DNA from: Desulfurellaceae bacterium bin18
GTDB taxonomy: Bacteria; Desulfobacterota; Binatia; Bin18
Assembly: GCA_002238415.1 (NCBI GenBank)
Contig: MPMI01000047.1
Location: forward strand, 1 to 38,509
Direction: 5' to 3'
DNA: 38,509 nucleotides
The translations under genes were made by a program, and so were the position numbers. This document shows, in pieces, positions 7,360-15,530 of the stretch. Numbering within the stretch: position 1 is the stretch's first letter; every line of letters starts with the position of its first letter. Under the pieces are notes generated by a model that searched no databases, was not told the DNA's origin, and worked only from the letters and a program-made list of their open reading frames with translations.

Positions 7360-7857
7360 ATGGCCGAAGTCGATATTCAGCAACTCGTGGCCCGCGTCCA
7401 ACGCCTGGAAGACATTGAGGCGATCAAACTCCTGGTGGTGCGCTACGCCCAGGGTGCAGACCGGGGCAATGACCCCGATATCATGGTTCCCCTGTTTGCG
7501 GACACCGGAGTCTGGGACGGTGGGGAACGCTTCGGGGTCTACAGCGGCAAAGAAGCCATTCGTCAGTTTCTAGCCGAGTCGGGCGCGTTTATCGGCTGGA
7601 CGCTACACTATATGGTCTCGCCTGCGGTAGACGTGGACCCCGGTGGCCAGACAGCCAGAGCATTCTGGTATTTATGGGAAACGGCGAATATGCCCAACCA
7701 GGAGAGCGGAGAAGACGACGCCTTTTGGATCGGCGGCACCTATGAGAGCGAACTGGCCAAACAGGCCGACGGGGCGTGGAAGTTCACCCGCGTGGCCCTC
7801 AATCTCAAACTGCTGAGCCCGTATGCGGAAGGCTGGGCCAGGAAACAGCTACCCTGA
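7360..7857 (+). CDS. SnoaL-like / NTF2-fold protein
   Basis: A 165-aa protein of the SnoaL_4-like group (nuclear transport factor 2 fold). It opens with an amphipathic helix ending LEDIEAIKLLVVRYAQGAD, then D.DIMVPLFADTGVWDGGERFGVYSGKEAIRQFL, the standard cone-fold layout. Later strands include HYMVSPAVDV and a GTYESELAKQADGAWKFTRVALNLKLLSPY end. Members act as small cyclases, dehydratases or ligand-binding proteins, and the fold matches Rieske-oxygenase beta subunits. It starts 15 bases after the previous gene with GGAGAAG upstream, so it belongs to the oxygenase operon. Confidence 0.85.
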   Translation: MAEVDIQQLVARVQRLEDIEAIKLLVVRYAQGADRGNDPDIMVPLFADTGVWDGGERFGVYSGKEAIRQFLAESGAFIGWTLHYMVSPAVDVDPGGQTARAFWYLWETANMPNQESGEDDAFWIGGTYESELAKQADGAWKFTRVALNLKLLSPYAEGWARKQLP

Positions 7858-7875
7858 GAGAGGGGAGACGAAGCC

Positions 7876-9000
7876 ATGAGTATAGAAACCGCCGCCTATA
7901 TTGCAATCGACCGTGCCAAAACCCTCCAGGAAGAGCCGTCTCTTGGCCATAACCGCTGGCATCCCGATATCGAGCCGGTCGCGGAAGTCGAGCCCGGCCA
8001 AGTGGTCGGTCTGGAAACACGGGATGCGTTTGACGGCTTTATCAGCCCGGCAACCACGGCGGCTGATCTACAAAACGCCAATCTCGGTGTCGTGCATCCG
8101 CTGACCGGGCCGGTTTATGTCAAAGGCGCGCAACCCGGCGATGTGCTGGAAGTCACCCTGGTTGAAGTCGAGCCCCAACCCTTTGGCTTTACCGTCCAGG
8201 TGCCGGGCTTCGGCTTTCTGCGAAACGACTTTACCGAGCCGTATATCGTACGCTGGACGATTGAGAACGGTTTTGCGACCTCGGACGACCTGCCTGGGGT
8301 GCGCATTCCCGGCGCGCCTTTTATGGGGGTCATCGGCCTGGCCCCCTCGCATGAACTGCTGCAACAGATTAACCAGCGCGAGGCCGAGCTGGCCGAACGT
8401 GGGGGTGTCGTCCTGTTGCCGCAGGCCCAAGACGCGGTTCCCGCAGATGCCGGCATTGCCTCGACTGCTATGCGGACCATTGCCCCGCATGAGACCGGCG
8501 GGAATCTGGATATCAAGCAACTGACCAAAGGGACGACCATCCGTTTCCCCGTTTTTACGCCGGGTGGCTTACTCTCGGTTGGCGATGCCCATTTTGCTCA
8601 GGGAGACGGGGAAGCCTGCGGCACCGCGGTCGAGATGGGCGCCACCTGTTACTGTTCTTTCAAAATCCTCAAGGGTCTGGCAGCGCAGCACAATATTCGT
8701 GAGATTCAGTTTTATCGCGAGGATTATTATACGACGCCCGAGATGGCCGCTCCCAAACGCTTCTTTGCAACCACCGGCCAGTCGTATACGCGTGACGGTG
8801 TGGCTCACTCCGAAGACGCCACCCTGGCTGCTCGCAACGCCTTGCTTAATATGATTGATCACCTGGTGAGCGAGCGCGGCTATACCCGCCAGCAGGCCTA
8901 CGCCATTTGTAGTGTGGCGGTAGACCTGAAAGTCAGCGAACTGGTCGATGTTCCGAACTTTGTAGTCTCGGCATTCTTGCCGCTCGATATTTTCGTGTGA
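7876..9000 (+). CDS. Acetamidase/formamidase family amidohydrolase
   Basis: A 374-aa member of the FmdA/AmdA family, which hydrolyses formamide or acetamide to the acid and ammonia. Diagnostic blocks are EPGQVVGLETRDAFDG, HPLTGPVYVKGAQPGDVLEV, PGAPFMGVIGLAP, a GGNLDIKQLTKGTTIRFPVF block and LLSVGDAHFAQGDGEACGTAVE. Length is usual for a full-length member (about 310-410 aa). AGGGGAG precedes ATG 7876 and the stop slightly overlaps an alternative start of the next gene. Its presence with Rieske and luciferase-like oxygenases suggests the pathway yields a small amide. The physiological substrate may be larger than formamide. Confidence 0.9.
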   Translation: MSIETAAYIAIDRAKTLQEEPSLGHNRWHPDIEPVAEVEPGQVVGLETRDAFDGFISPATTAADLQNANLGVVHPLTGPVYVKGAQPGDVLEVTLVEVEPQPFGFTVQVPGFGFLRNDFTEPYIVRWTIENGFATSDDLPGVRIPGAPFMGVIGLAPSHELLQQINQREAELAERGGVVLLPQAQDAVPADAGIASTAMRTIAPHETGGNLDIKQLTKGTTIRFPVFTPGGLLSVGDAHFAQGDGEACGTAVEMGATCYCSFKILKGLAAQHNIREIQFYREDYYTTPEMAAPKRFFATTGQSYTRDGVAHSEDATLAARNALLNMIDHLVSERGYTRQQAYAICSVAVDLKVSELVDVPNFVVSAFLPLDIFV

Positions 9001-9023
9001 GGCTGACGGTGGAGGAGCAGTCG

Positions 9024-9689
9024 ATGAAACATATCCGCCACGACTTCATGCAGACCGCCCGAGATCGAGCCAAAGCCGCCATTCAGGCCGGTCGCACCCA
9101 AGACGCCCTGCAAGCCGTTGACGACATCTGGGAAGAAGGCCGGCCGATTCATGACTTATATGGTGATATGTCCGCCGTTTTTCTCGACTACATCCAGGAA
9201 AAGCTGGGGGAAGATGCGGTGGAAGAAGCCTGGCGCTATGTGGGCGAAAAACTCTGGCGTCCGGTGCTGGAGGCTTATCGGGACAAAGACCCGGCCCTAC
9301 TGGCTGCAACCTATGCCATGTTTCTGCGTTCGCACGGCTACGACTTTACCTGTGAAGAAGACGACGATAAGTTTCAGTTTTTCCTGCACTACTGTCCGAG
9401 CGGAGGGCGGATGCTCCAGGAGGGCAAGGCCGAAACCTCCGCGCGCCATCCCACGACCCTAGGAGTGACGAAACGGCCCCACGCCTGGAGTTTTCACCAA
9501 AAGGACGTCCTGTATTACTGCGGGCATACCAAGCTCTGGTTTGACACCCAGCCCAGGGAATGGGGTATGGATGTGTTCCAATCCGAGTATGGCGAGTTCA
9601 ACGACAAAGGCGAGGTAGTAGGGCGGCCCTGCGCGGTCACGATTTATAAGCAGCCGCGCACCGGTCCTGCCGCGACCGAGCAACACTAG
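9024..9689 (+). CDS. Conserved-looking hypothetical protein (221 aa)
   Basis: ATG 9024 is chosen because GGAGGAG lies 6 bases before it; an in-frame GTG at 8997 overlaps the formamidase stop but has no such signal. The first 110 residues look all-helical (ARDRAKAAIQAGRTQDALQAVDDIW and EKLGEDAVEEAWRYVGEKLW). The second half has scattered Cys/His (TCEE, HYCPSGGRML, YYCGHTKLW, GRPCAV). These might bind a metal, or resemble L-2-amino-thiazoline-4-carboxylate hydrolase-like proteins, but I cannot confirm a family. It is in the same transcriptional run as the formamidase gene. Confidence 0.7.
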   Translation: MKHIRHDFMQTARDRAKAAIQAGRTQDALQAVDDIWEEGRPIHDLYGDMSAVFLDYIQEKLGEDAVEEAWRYVGEKLWRPVLEAYRDKDPALLAATYAMFLRSHGYDFTCEEDDDKFQFFLHYCPSGGRMLQEGKAETSARHPTTLGVTKRPHAWSFHQKDVLYYCGHTKLWFDTQPREWGMDVFQSEYGEFNDKGEVVGRPCAVTIYKQPRTGPAATEQH

Positions 9690-9692
9690 CAT

Positions 9693-10373
9693 ATGGCAAG
9701 GGGCGATCATCTCAGCGTGCGGCGCGGCTGGTACACTCACCACGCGATTGATCTCGGAGACGGCTATGTCGTGCAATACGGACGCGGCGTGTCGGATGAA
9801 GTCAATGCCACGGTTCAGGTCAGTTCCTATGAAACATTTGCCAAAGGCCGTCCGATGGAGGTCGTCGCCTCTCCGACCTCGTATGAGGCGCATGAGATCG
9901 CGCTCCGGGCACTGAGCTGCATCGGTGAGCAGGACTATCACATTCTGTGGAATAACTGCGAGCATTTCGTCACTTGGTGCCGTAGCGGCCATCGCCAGAG
10001 CCAGCAGGCGGATCGCTTCATGCAGACCGCCTCCGAAGTGGTAACCAAGGTGGCCGTTGGCCTGGTTGCCACGGGCGCGGCCAGACTGGCGCTCAAGGCT
10101 TCGTCCAAACTCTCCACCAAAGCCGCGGGCAGGGTGGCAACGACGCCCTGGTTGATTGCCGCGGATGCCGCCCAACTGATTGCCGAATCGACGGCGAGTG
10201 CGCTCGGGCGGGAGCAGAACGCGGCGAAACGTACCGGTCAAGCGGTTGGGGCCGGTACCTCGGCCGGGATAGGAGCGCTCACCGCCGGCCCGGTCGGGGC
10301 GGCGCTTGCCGTTGGCCTGTGGGCAGTGGGTGAAGCGGTCGGAACAGCGCTCTCGTCCAGGGAACGCGGCTGA
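9693..10373 (+). CDS. LRAT-domain (NlpC/P60-like) protein with hydrophobic tail
   Basis: A 226-aa protein. The N-terminal domain has the circularly permuted NlpC/P60 layout of lecithin:retinol acyltransferase-like proteins: GDHLSVRRGWYTHHAIDLGDG (catalytic His in the YTHH segment, residues 15-18) and WNNCEHFVTWC with candidate nucleophile C89. Such enzymes transfer or hydrolyse acyl groups. The C-terminal part (about 105-220) is Ala/Gly/Val-rich and ends in AGPVGAALAVGLWAVGEAVGTAL, a likely membrane-interacting region. It starts 3 bases after the previous stop with no obvious ribosome site, so coupling is likely. A bacterial phospholipid or peptide substrate is conceivable. Confidence 0.85.
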   Translation: MARGDHLSVRRGWYTHHAIDLGDGYVVQYGRGVSDEVNATVQVSSYETFAKGRPMEVVASPTSYEAHEIALRALSCIGEQDYHILWNNCEHFVTWCRSGHRQSQQADRFMQTASEVVTKVAVGLVATGAARLALKASSKLSTKAAGRVATTPWLIAADAAQLIAESTASALGREQNAAKRTGQAVGAGTSAGIGALTAGPVGAALAVGLWAVGEAVGTALSSRERG

Positions 10374-10384
10374 AAGGGACAGGC

Positions 10385-11272
10385 ATGACACACGAACCCC
10401 TGGTGTATATCAACGGCGAGTATAAACCCCTGAGTCAGGCTAACATCTCGGTGCTCGATCAGGGCTTCCTGCTGGGTGACGGCGTGTTTGACGTGGTCTC
10501 GGCCTGGCGGGGTACGATCTTCAAGCTGGACGAACATCTTGACCGGTTTTTTCAGTCTCTCCAGGCCGCCCGGCTGACGACCGCCCTGACGCGAGACGAG
10601 TGGCGCCAGGCGATCATTGAAACCGTGCGCCGCAACGAACTGCACGATGCCACCATCCGCTTTATTGTGACCCGGGGCGTAGCCAAACAGGTGGTCGCCG
10701 ACCCGCGCGATTACGATCCGACCATCATTATCTGGGCGGCGCCGTATGTCTTCTTAGCCTATGAGGAAAGGCGGAATAGCGGCATTCGCCTGTTCATCAG
10801 TCATTTACGCAGCTTTACGCCGGACACGCTCGACCCACGCTATAAATGTCTGGATCGCCTGCATTTTCAACTGGCTAAAATCGAGGCTCTGGAGGCGGGC
10901 TATGACGATGTGATCTGGCTGTCGGCTGACGGCTATGTGAGCGAGGGGCCGGCCTCGAATGTCTTTATGGTCCGACAGGGGACGCTCTACACCCCCGGAC
11001 GACAGGTGTTGCGCGGCATTACCCGCCAGACCTTTCTCGATCTGGCCCAAGAGGCTGGTGTCCCGGCGGTTGAGGGCGATGTCACCGCCTTTGATCTCTA
11101 CTCGGCGGACGAAGTGTTTACCTGTAGCACGGCAGGCGGCGCCTTAGCGGTCCGGGAAGTGGCCGGACGCCCCTTGCAGGGCGCAGTACCCGGTCCGCTG
11201 ACCCAGCGCCTCAATCGTCTGTATTGGCAGTTGCGCGAGGCCGGGACGCATGGCACGCCGGTGTATGCCTGA
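10385..11272 (+). CDS. Class IV aminotransferase (BCAT / D-amino acid transaminase type)
   Basis: A 295-aa PLP enzyme of fold type IV. Signatures are VYINGEYKPL at the N-terminus, SVLDQGFLLGDGVFDV, RFIVTRG, the PLP lysine candidate K154 in YKCLDRLHFQLAKIEA, and SEGPASNVFMV...PGRQVLRGITRQTFLDLA with the EVFTCSTAGG phosphate-binding block. It could act on branched-chain, D-amino or aryl-amine substrates; the family cannot be split from sequence alone. AAGGGACAGGC precedes the ATG. It lies 11 bases after the LRAT gene and 29 bases before the SET gene, all on one strand. Confidence 0.88.
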   Translation: MTHEPLVYINGEYKPLSQANISVLDQGFLLGDGVFDVVSAWRGTIFKLDEHLDRFFQSLQAARLTTALTRDEWRQAIIETVRRNELHDATIRFIVTRGVAKQVVADPRDYDPTIIIWAAPYVFLAYEERRNSGIRLFISHLRSFTPDTLDPRYKCLDRLHFQLAKIEALEAGYDDVIWLSADGYVSEGPASNVFMVRQGTLYTPGRQVLRGITRQTFLDLAQEAGVPAVEGDVTAFDLYSADEVFTCSTAGGALAVREVAGRPLQGAVPGPLTQRLNRLYWQLREAGTHGTPVYA

Positions 11273-11301
11273 ACAAGCCGGTACGGCCAGGGGGCGGAGG
11301 C

Positions 11302-11703
11302 ATGCCAAAGAAGAAAGTCGTGCATACGGCTGACCGCTTTGAGATCAGGAAGTCTCCTGGCCGTGGAAAGGGCGTGTTTGCCAAAGTCCGCATCAAGAAG
11401 GGCGAGACCATAGGCTATTACACCGGCGACATCATTCGCGACTGGCACGCGAACCGGGAACCCCACCGTTCCTCGCGGTATCTGATGTGGGTGTGCAAAA
11501 ACCACTGGATTAACGGCGTCGGGCCACGCTCGAACTACACGCGCTATATCAATCATAGTGACAAGCCCAACGCCGAACTGATCATTTCGACACGTTGGAA
11601 GACGGCCCGAATCGTCAGCCTGCGCAGCATTCGACCCGGCGAGGAAGTTTTCTATAGTTACGGCGACGAGTACTGGGAGGCCATGGAAGTCGATCCACTC
11701 TAA
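11302..11703 (+). CDS. SET-domain protein (putative lysine methyltransferase)
   Basis: A 133-aa compact SET domain. ATG 11302 (MPKKKVVH) is preferred because GGGCGGAGG precedes it; an open frame continues upstream to 11224 only by overlapping the aminotransferase gene. SET signatures include SPGRGKGVFA, GETIGYYTGDII, the pseudoknot-forming NYTRYINHSDKPNAEL (R/NHS motif), RSIRPGEEVFYSYGDEYW. Such proteins bind S-adenosylmethionine and methylate lysines; bacterial short SET proteins have few known substrates. It lacks the post-SET cysteines. Confidence 0.87.
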   Translation: MPKKKVVHTADRFEIRKSPGRGKGVFAKVRIKKGETIGYYTGDIIRDWHANREPHRSSRYLMWVCKNHWINGVGPRSNYTRYINHSDKPNAELIISTRWKTARIVSLRSIRPGEEVFYSYGDEYWEAMEVDPL

Positions 11704-11754
11704 AGAGTAAACGTGTCCTCCAATCAGTATAGAAATGCTGGGCACGTTTACTCT
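11704..11754. terminator. Inverted repeat after the SET gene (possible terminator)
   Basis: AGAGTAAACGTG at 11704-11715 is a perfect 12-base inverted partner of CACGTTTACTCT at 11743-11754 with a 27-base loop. It begins right after the stop codon. No T-run follows, so it may be a factor-dependent terminator, an mRNA-stabilising hairpin or an operator for the MsrA gene downstream. Confidence 0.5.
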
Positions 11755-11868
11755 CCGACGCAGGCGTATGCATAATCCGCAAAACTGTCTTGAGCGATTG
11801 TATCTGAAAGTGGTACATTCCGGCCTAACCTTGATGAACAGCCGGGAACGCGTGAGTAATAGGAGGGC

Positions 11869-12429
11869 ATGATGGCTAATCGGCGAGAAACTGCAACTCT
11901 GGGAGCGGGCTGTTTCTGGTGTATTGAGGCGGTGTATTTGGAGGTCGAAGGCGTCGAGAGCGTGGTGTCCGGGTATACGGGCGGCGCGGTCGAACATCCA
12001 AGCTACGAAGCGGTCTGCTCGGGGACAACCGGACACGCCGAGGTTGCCCAGATTGCCTTTGATCCCGCCATTATCTCGTTTACGGAAATACTGGAAATCT
12101 TTTGGCAGACCCACGACCCGACGACGCTCAATCGGCAGGGCAATGATGTCGGTACGCAGTACCGCTCGGCCATCTTCTACCATGATGAAGAGCAACAGCG
12201 CATAGCCGAGCAGTCCAAAAAGGAGGCTGATGCCTCTGACCTGTGGATCAACCCGATTGTCACCGAGATCGCTCCGCTGGCCACTTTCTATCCGGCGGAA
12301 GGCTATCACCAGAACTTTTATCAGCAGAACCCCTACCAGCCGTACTGCATGATGGTCATTCATCCCAAGATGCGAAAATTCCGCAAGACGTTTGAAAACA
12401 AATTGAAAGTGTCGGCCTCGGCGGCCTAA
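11869..12429 (+). CDS. msrA: Peptide methionine sulfoxide reductase MsrA
   Basis: A 186-aa enzyme reducing (S)-methionine sulfoxide in oxidised proteins. The active-site GCFWC is at residues 14-18 with nucleophile C15. VSGYTGG, GTTGHAE, HDPTTLNRQGNDVGTQYRS and AEGYHQNF are all present, the standard MsrA set. AGGAGGGC precedes tandem ATGs at 11869 and 11872; either could be used. A distal Cys for recycling is seen at PYQPYCMMV. The gene is separated from the upstream run by about 165 bases with the inverted repeat, so it probably has its own promoter. Confidence 0.97.
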   Translation: MMANRRETATLGAGCFWCIEAVYLEVEGVESVVSGYTGGAVEHPSYEAVCSGTTGHAEVAQIAFDPAIISFTEILEIFWQTHDPTTLNRQGNDVGTQYRSAIFYHDEEQQRIAEQSKKEADASDLWINPIVTEIAPLATFYPAEGYHQNFYQQNPYQPYCMMVIHPKMRKFRKTFENKLKVSASAA

Positions 12430-12480
12430 GGTCAACCGGCCTGATATACGGGCGGGGCAGGTGAGCAGAAAGGGGCAGGT

Positions 12481-13368
12481 ATGACTGCGACCTTGGACTG
12501 GATGGGGTGTGCCACGTTTCGATTGACGCTGGGCGAGCAGGTCATCATGCTGGACGCGTATATCGACCGGGTGGCCAGTGCTGCGCCGACCGGAGCGACG
12601 GTTGACGCCATTCGGCAGGCCGACTGGATCGTGGTAGGCCATTCCCACTTCGATCATCTCTATGGGGCCGAGCGGATCACCAAAAACACGGGCGCAAAAA
12701 TTATCGGCTCATACGAGTCGATCCGGATTATGGCTGCGCAGGGTGTTCCCGAAGAACAGCTCCTGTCCGTAGCCGGCGGAGAAACCGTCCGCCTTTCTTC
12801 AGATGTGACAGTCAACGTCTACCCGAGTCAGCATTCCTGTGTGTGGAGTGCCGAGCCGCTGCCCGCCTCAGACGCGGTGTGTATTGGTGAACTGGGTGTC
12901 ACCTACCAGGAACAGCAAGAGAAGCTGCAAGGGGTGTGGGAGCAGCTCAACGCCATGGGCGACGAAGTAATTGCGCACTTGCAAGCCTCGGCGCAAGGGG
13001 CCCGGGGTGACGGCGGCGCCCTGGTCTATCTGTTTGATACGCCGGACGGCACGCTGCTGTATCAGGATACCTCCGGTCACTGGCAGGGCATTCTGCACGG
13101 CCTGCGACCGGACGTGGCGATACTGGCGGCGGCCGGACGGGGCAATATCGACGGTGAGCCCATTCAGGGCACGCTGGCCCAATTCGTCGCCCAGCAGGCC
13201 GCGCTGCTCCGTCCGCAGCGCGTTATCCTCAGCCATCACGATAACTGGCTGCCCGGCTTTTCGCGCACGATCGACACCGTGCCTATCAAAGCAGAAATGG
13301 CCCGCCGGGCTCCGTATACCGAACTGGTCGAGCTGGGCTATATGGATGGATATACGGTCTTTGCTTGA
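12481..13368 (+). CDS. Metallo-beta-lactamase-fold hydrolase
   Basis: A 295-aa MBL-fold protein. The metal-binding HSHFDHLYG gives H54, H56, D58, H59. Later candidate ligands are PSQHSCVW, QDTSGHW and LSHHDNWLPGF near the C-terminus. N-terminal LDWMGCATFRL resembles UlaG/RomA-type L-ascorbate-6-phosphate lactonase-like members. It starts 51 bases after msrA with AAAGGGGCAGG before the ATG, so co-transcription is likely. The substrate is unknown; no signal peptide is apparent, so it is probably cytoplasmic. Confidence 0.87.
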   Translation: MTATLDWMGCATFRLTLGEQVIMLDAYIDRVASAAPTGATVDAIRQADWIVVGHSHFDHLYGAERITKNTGAKIIGSYESIRIMAAQGVPEEQLLSVAGGETVRLSSDVTVNVYPSQHSCVWSAEPLPASDAVCIGELGVTYQEQQEKLQGVWEQLNAMGDEVIAHLQASAQGARGDGGALVYLFDTPDGTLLYQDTSGHWQGILHGLRPDVAILAAAGRGNIDGEPIQGTLAQFVAQQAALLRPQRVILSHHDNWLPGFSRTIDTVPIKAEMARRAPYTELVELGYMDGYTVFA

Positions 13369-13466
13369 CTCGCCTGCGTAGTACGGAAGCAATATAGAAT
13401 ATGTTTCGTCATCGCGTCTAAGGCGTTGAGAAACATAAATAAGGTCGCGCAAACAGAGGTTTGTTT

Positions 13467-14765
13467 ATGGGCCTGTTCGATAAACTGATCAATCGGGCGG
13501 AGTCGCTTTCTACCCACGTTCAAGACGCCTTCAGTGAGATCAAACAGGATTGGTCTCTGTCGGATGTCGAGCAGAAGCTGAGAATGGCTCTTGCACGAAT
13601 GGTGGTTCAATTGGCAAAGCAATCTCCCAATGCTGAGACAGAAAGCCAACTGCGAAATAACAACATGGCGCTTCTTCTTGAACTTGCAAATGGTACGAGT
13701 AAGGTCGATCTCAATGTTTATGAGGAAGATGAGCGGGTTAATATAGAACTCTCGAATCAACTCGACAATCTCGTCGAGTATCTCATAGGTAAACGCCCTG
13801 ATATTTCTCCCCTCGTCGATAATCTCCCTGTAGAACTTGCACCGATGATCCGTGAGATTGAAGGAATCTTGATTGAGATCAACGAGTTAGAGGAGGAAAA
13901 CTCCCAGGTATCCGTAGAACGACAGGCGCGTAGAGAAACGCTTGAGCAAGAATATGCGGAGATGGCTGAGAAATCTGACTATTCGGAACTTGAGAAAACT
14001 ACTGCGCTTGCTGACTTGAGCAAAACGATGAGCGTCGGGCGTTCAATTGTAGAAAGTCTCTACGATATTCCTCGGCTGGAGGCTGAGGTTCATGAGAACC
14101 CTCAAAATCCTATGGGTTATGTGAATTTAGCGGAGGCGCTTATCCGAAGTCGGACGACAGAAAATATCCGAAAAGGAATCAGTGCCGTCTTCAACCCCAG
14201 GGCGCTCGTCGTTGATAGAGTAGGCAGCATGATCCGTGGGGCAAAGGGGGGTATAGCGAAAGAGGTAGCACTTGCGAGAACTAGCCTGTGCCTGAGTAGG
14301 CGTTCCCTTGAACAAGATCCGATGGACTTTTGGTGCTTGGCCGCTGCGGGAAGGGCGTACCTATTACTCGGAGAGCCTTTGTTGGCGGCTAAATACCTCA
14401 AAACAGCGGTATTGCTCAGACCGGATTGTGCGGATCTCTATTATTACTTAGCGCAAGCCTGTGCAGCAAAAGAGTCGATGAAAAATGCTGTCTCATATTT
14501 GATCTATGGGACGAAGCTCGGAAGCTACCGCTGTGCCGTCTCTCTCCATGAGACAATAGAAGACTTTGAGGAGGAGGCGGAGGAGAGCCTTGATCACTCA
14601 ATAGAACTCCGTGAACGGCTGATGAAAGTGGTTGAAGAGCAGGAGAAGGGTGAAGAGGACACGGGGGTTCTCGAACAGTTTCTTGAAGATAAGACAAAAT
14701 CCTTTGGACGTCTTGGTAAACGCCTTGAGCGAGCAATGGACACATTTGTTGGAGTCCGAGAGTAA
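13467..14765 (+). CDS. Coiled-coil / TPR-like protein of a two-gene cassette
   Basis: A 432-aa protein with no recognised family name. It starts MGLFDKLINRAESLS (ATG 13467 preceded by AGAGG). A long Glu-rich coiled coil follows around residues 125-190 (IEGILIEINELEEEN, RQARRETLEQEYAEMAEKSDY). Residues about 280-345 contain two TPR-like helical pairs (DFWCLAAAGRAYLLLGEPLL and DLYYYLAQACAAKESMKNA). The acidic C-terminus has another helix (LRERLMKVVEEQEKGEEDTG). The codon usage is visibly less GC-rich than in the flanking genes, suggesting transfer. It lies 5 bases before the nuclease-like gene; together they look like a self-contained module. Confidence 0.75.
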   Translation: MGLFDKLINRAESLSTHVQDAFSEIKQDWSLSDVEQKLRMALARMVVQLAKQSPNAETESQLRNNNMALLLELANGTSKVDLNVYEEDERVNIELSNQLDNLVEYLIGKRPDISPLVDNLPVELAPMIREIEGILIEINELEEENSQVSVERQARRETLEQEYAEMAEKSDYSELEKTTALADLSKTMSVGRSIVESLYDIPRLEAEVHENPQNPMGYVNLAEALIRSRTTENIRKGISAVFNPRALVVDRVGSMIRGAKGGIAKEVALARTSLCLSRRSLEQDPMDFWCLAAAGRAYLLLGEPLLAAKYLKTAVLLRPDCADLYYYLAQACAAKESMKNAVSYLIYGTKLGSYRCAVSLHETIEDFEEEAEESLDHSIELRERLMKVVEEQEKGEEDTGVLEQFLEDKTKSFGRLGKRLERAMDTFVGVRE

Positions 14766-14770
14766 ACGTG

Positions 14771-15460
14771 ATGATAGATGATATCATGGACGAAACAGTC
14801 GATAGCCTCTCAGACCTGGGCATTGATGCTGAGGATATCGGTCTCGGCAAGAGCGATTTGGAGCGGATATTTTCCCTGGAACTTGGAGTACCCGAGGTAT
14901 TTCCCGAAGATGAGTTTGAGAACGTGGTCCGGGCAATCGCCCGCAGTCGGAGCGACCTTGATGACATATCGGCTTCTATCGCTGAAATAGATGATTACGT
15001 AGATGGTTTCGAAAATGCCCCGGAACGACTGAGTGAGCTTTTATCAAATATCAAAGGGATTTATGGAGAGCTTGAAGTCCGTGATCGACTCAATGAAAGC
15101 AATGCTGAAATCTTCTACTGCCTCGCGTTAGATACGAGCAATCCTGATGTCGACATTTATGGATATGATGCAGAGGGTAACGTCGTACAACAAATTCAAG
15201 TGAAGATGACAGAAGACCCAGAGTATATTCGGACGACACTTCAGGACCTTCCGGAAGGAGTTAAACTGATTTCCGGAGTTGAAATGGCGGTAGAGTTTCC
15301 CGGTCAAGTCTTGGATGTAGGCCTATCGGTGTATGAGATTGGCGAAGATGCCCGTGCTGCCATAGAAATCCTGAGTACTCACGAACCGGAATTCGACGAC
15401 TTGCCCGCTTCGGTACCTTTCGCTGAGTATATTCGCTCAAAGGGCATCGCCTTCGTTTAG
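14771..15460 (+). CDS. Putative PD-(D/E)XK-fold nuclease, second gene of the cassette
   Basis: A 229-aa protein from ATG 14771 (a GTG at 14768 is one codon upstream). The N-terminal half is acidic and helical. Residues about 92-146 fit a restriction-endonuclease-like core: helix IKGIYGELEVRDRLNE with E100/E102, then NPDVDIYGYD (D126, D128), then a strand VVQQIQVK giving Q143-x-K145, i.e. the E...PD...QxK pattern. This is a fold assignment from motif spacing, not a family match. It immediately follows the coiled-coil/TPR gene and shares its lower GC content. Alternatives are a non-catalytic member or an unrelated acidic protein. Confidence 0.7.
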   Translation: MIDDIMDETVDSLSDLGIDAEDIGLGKSDLERIFSLELGVPEVFPEDEFENVVRAIARSRSDLDDISASIAEIDDYVDGFENAPERLSELLSNIKGIYGELEVRDRLNESNAEIFYCLALDTSNPDVDIYGYDAEGNVVQQIQVKMTEDPEYIRTTLQDLPEGVKLISGVEMAVEFPGQVLDVGLSVYEIGEDARAAIEILSTHEPEFDDLPASVPFAEYIRSKGIAFV

Positions 15461-15530
15461 ACACATCACACCGAGAGACAAATGCTTGTTCCTTCACACT
15501 CGTAAGGTTGCCGTTTTCACGACGTTAAGA

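Noticed and set aside
11098..12657. Long minus-strand open frame (519 codons).
   Set aside because: It lies antisense to the aminotransferase end, SET and msrA genes, all with clear family motifs, and its translation has no recognisable domain. It is a high-GC shadow frame.
14757..14770. A third copy of AGAGTAAACGTG, identical to the arm of the hairpin at 11704-11754.
   Set aside because: It spans a stop codon with no inverted partner nearby. A single 12-base match in 38 kb is plausible by chance.
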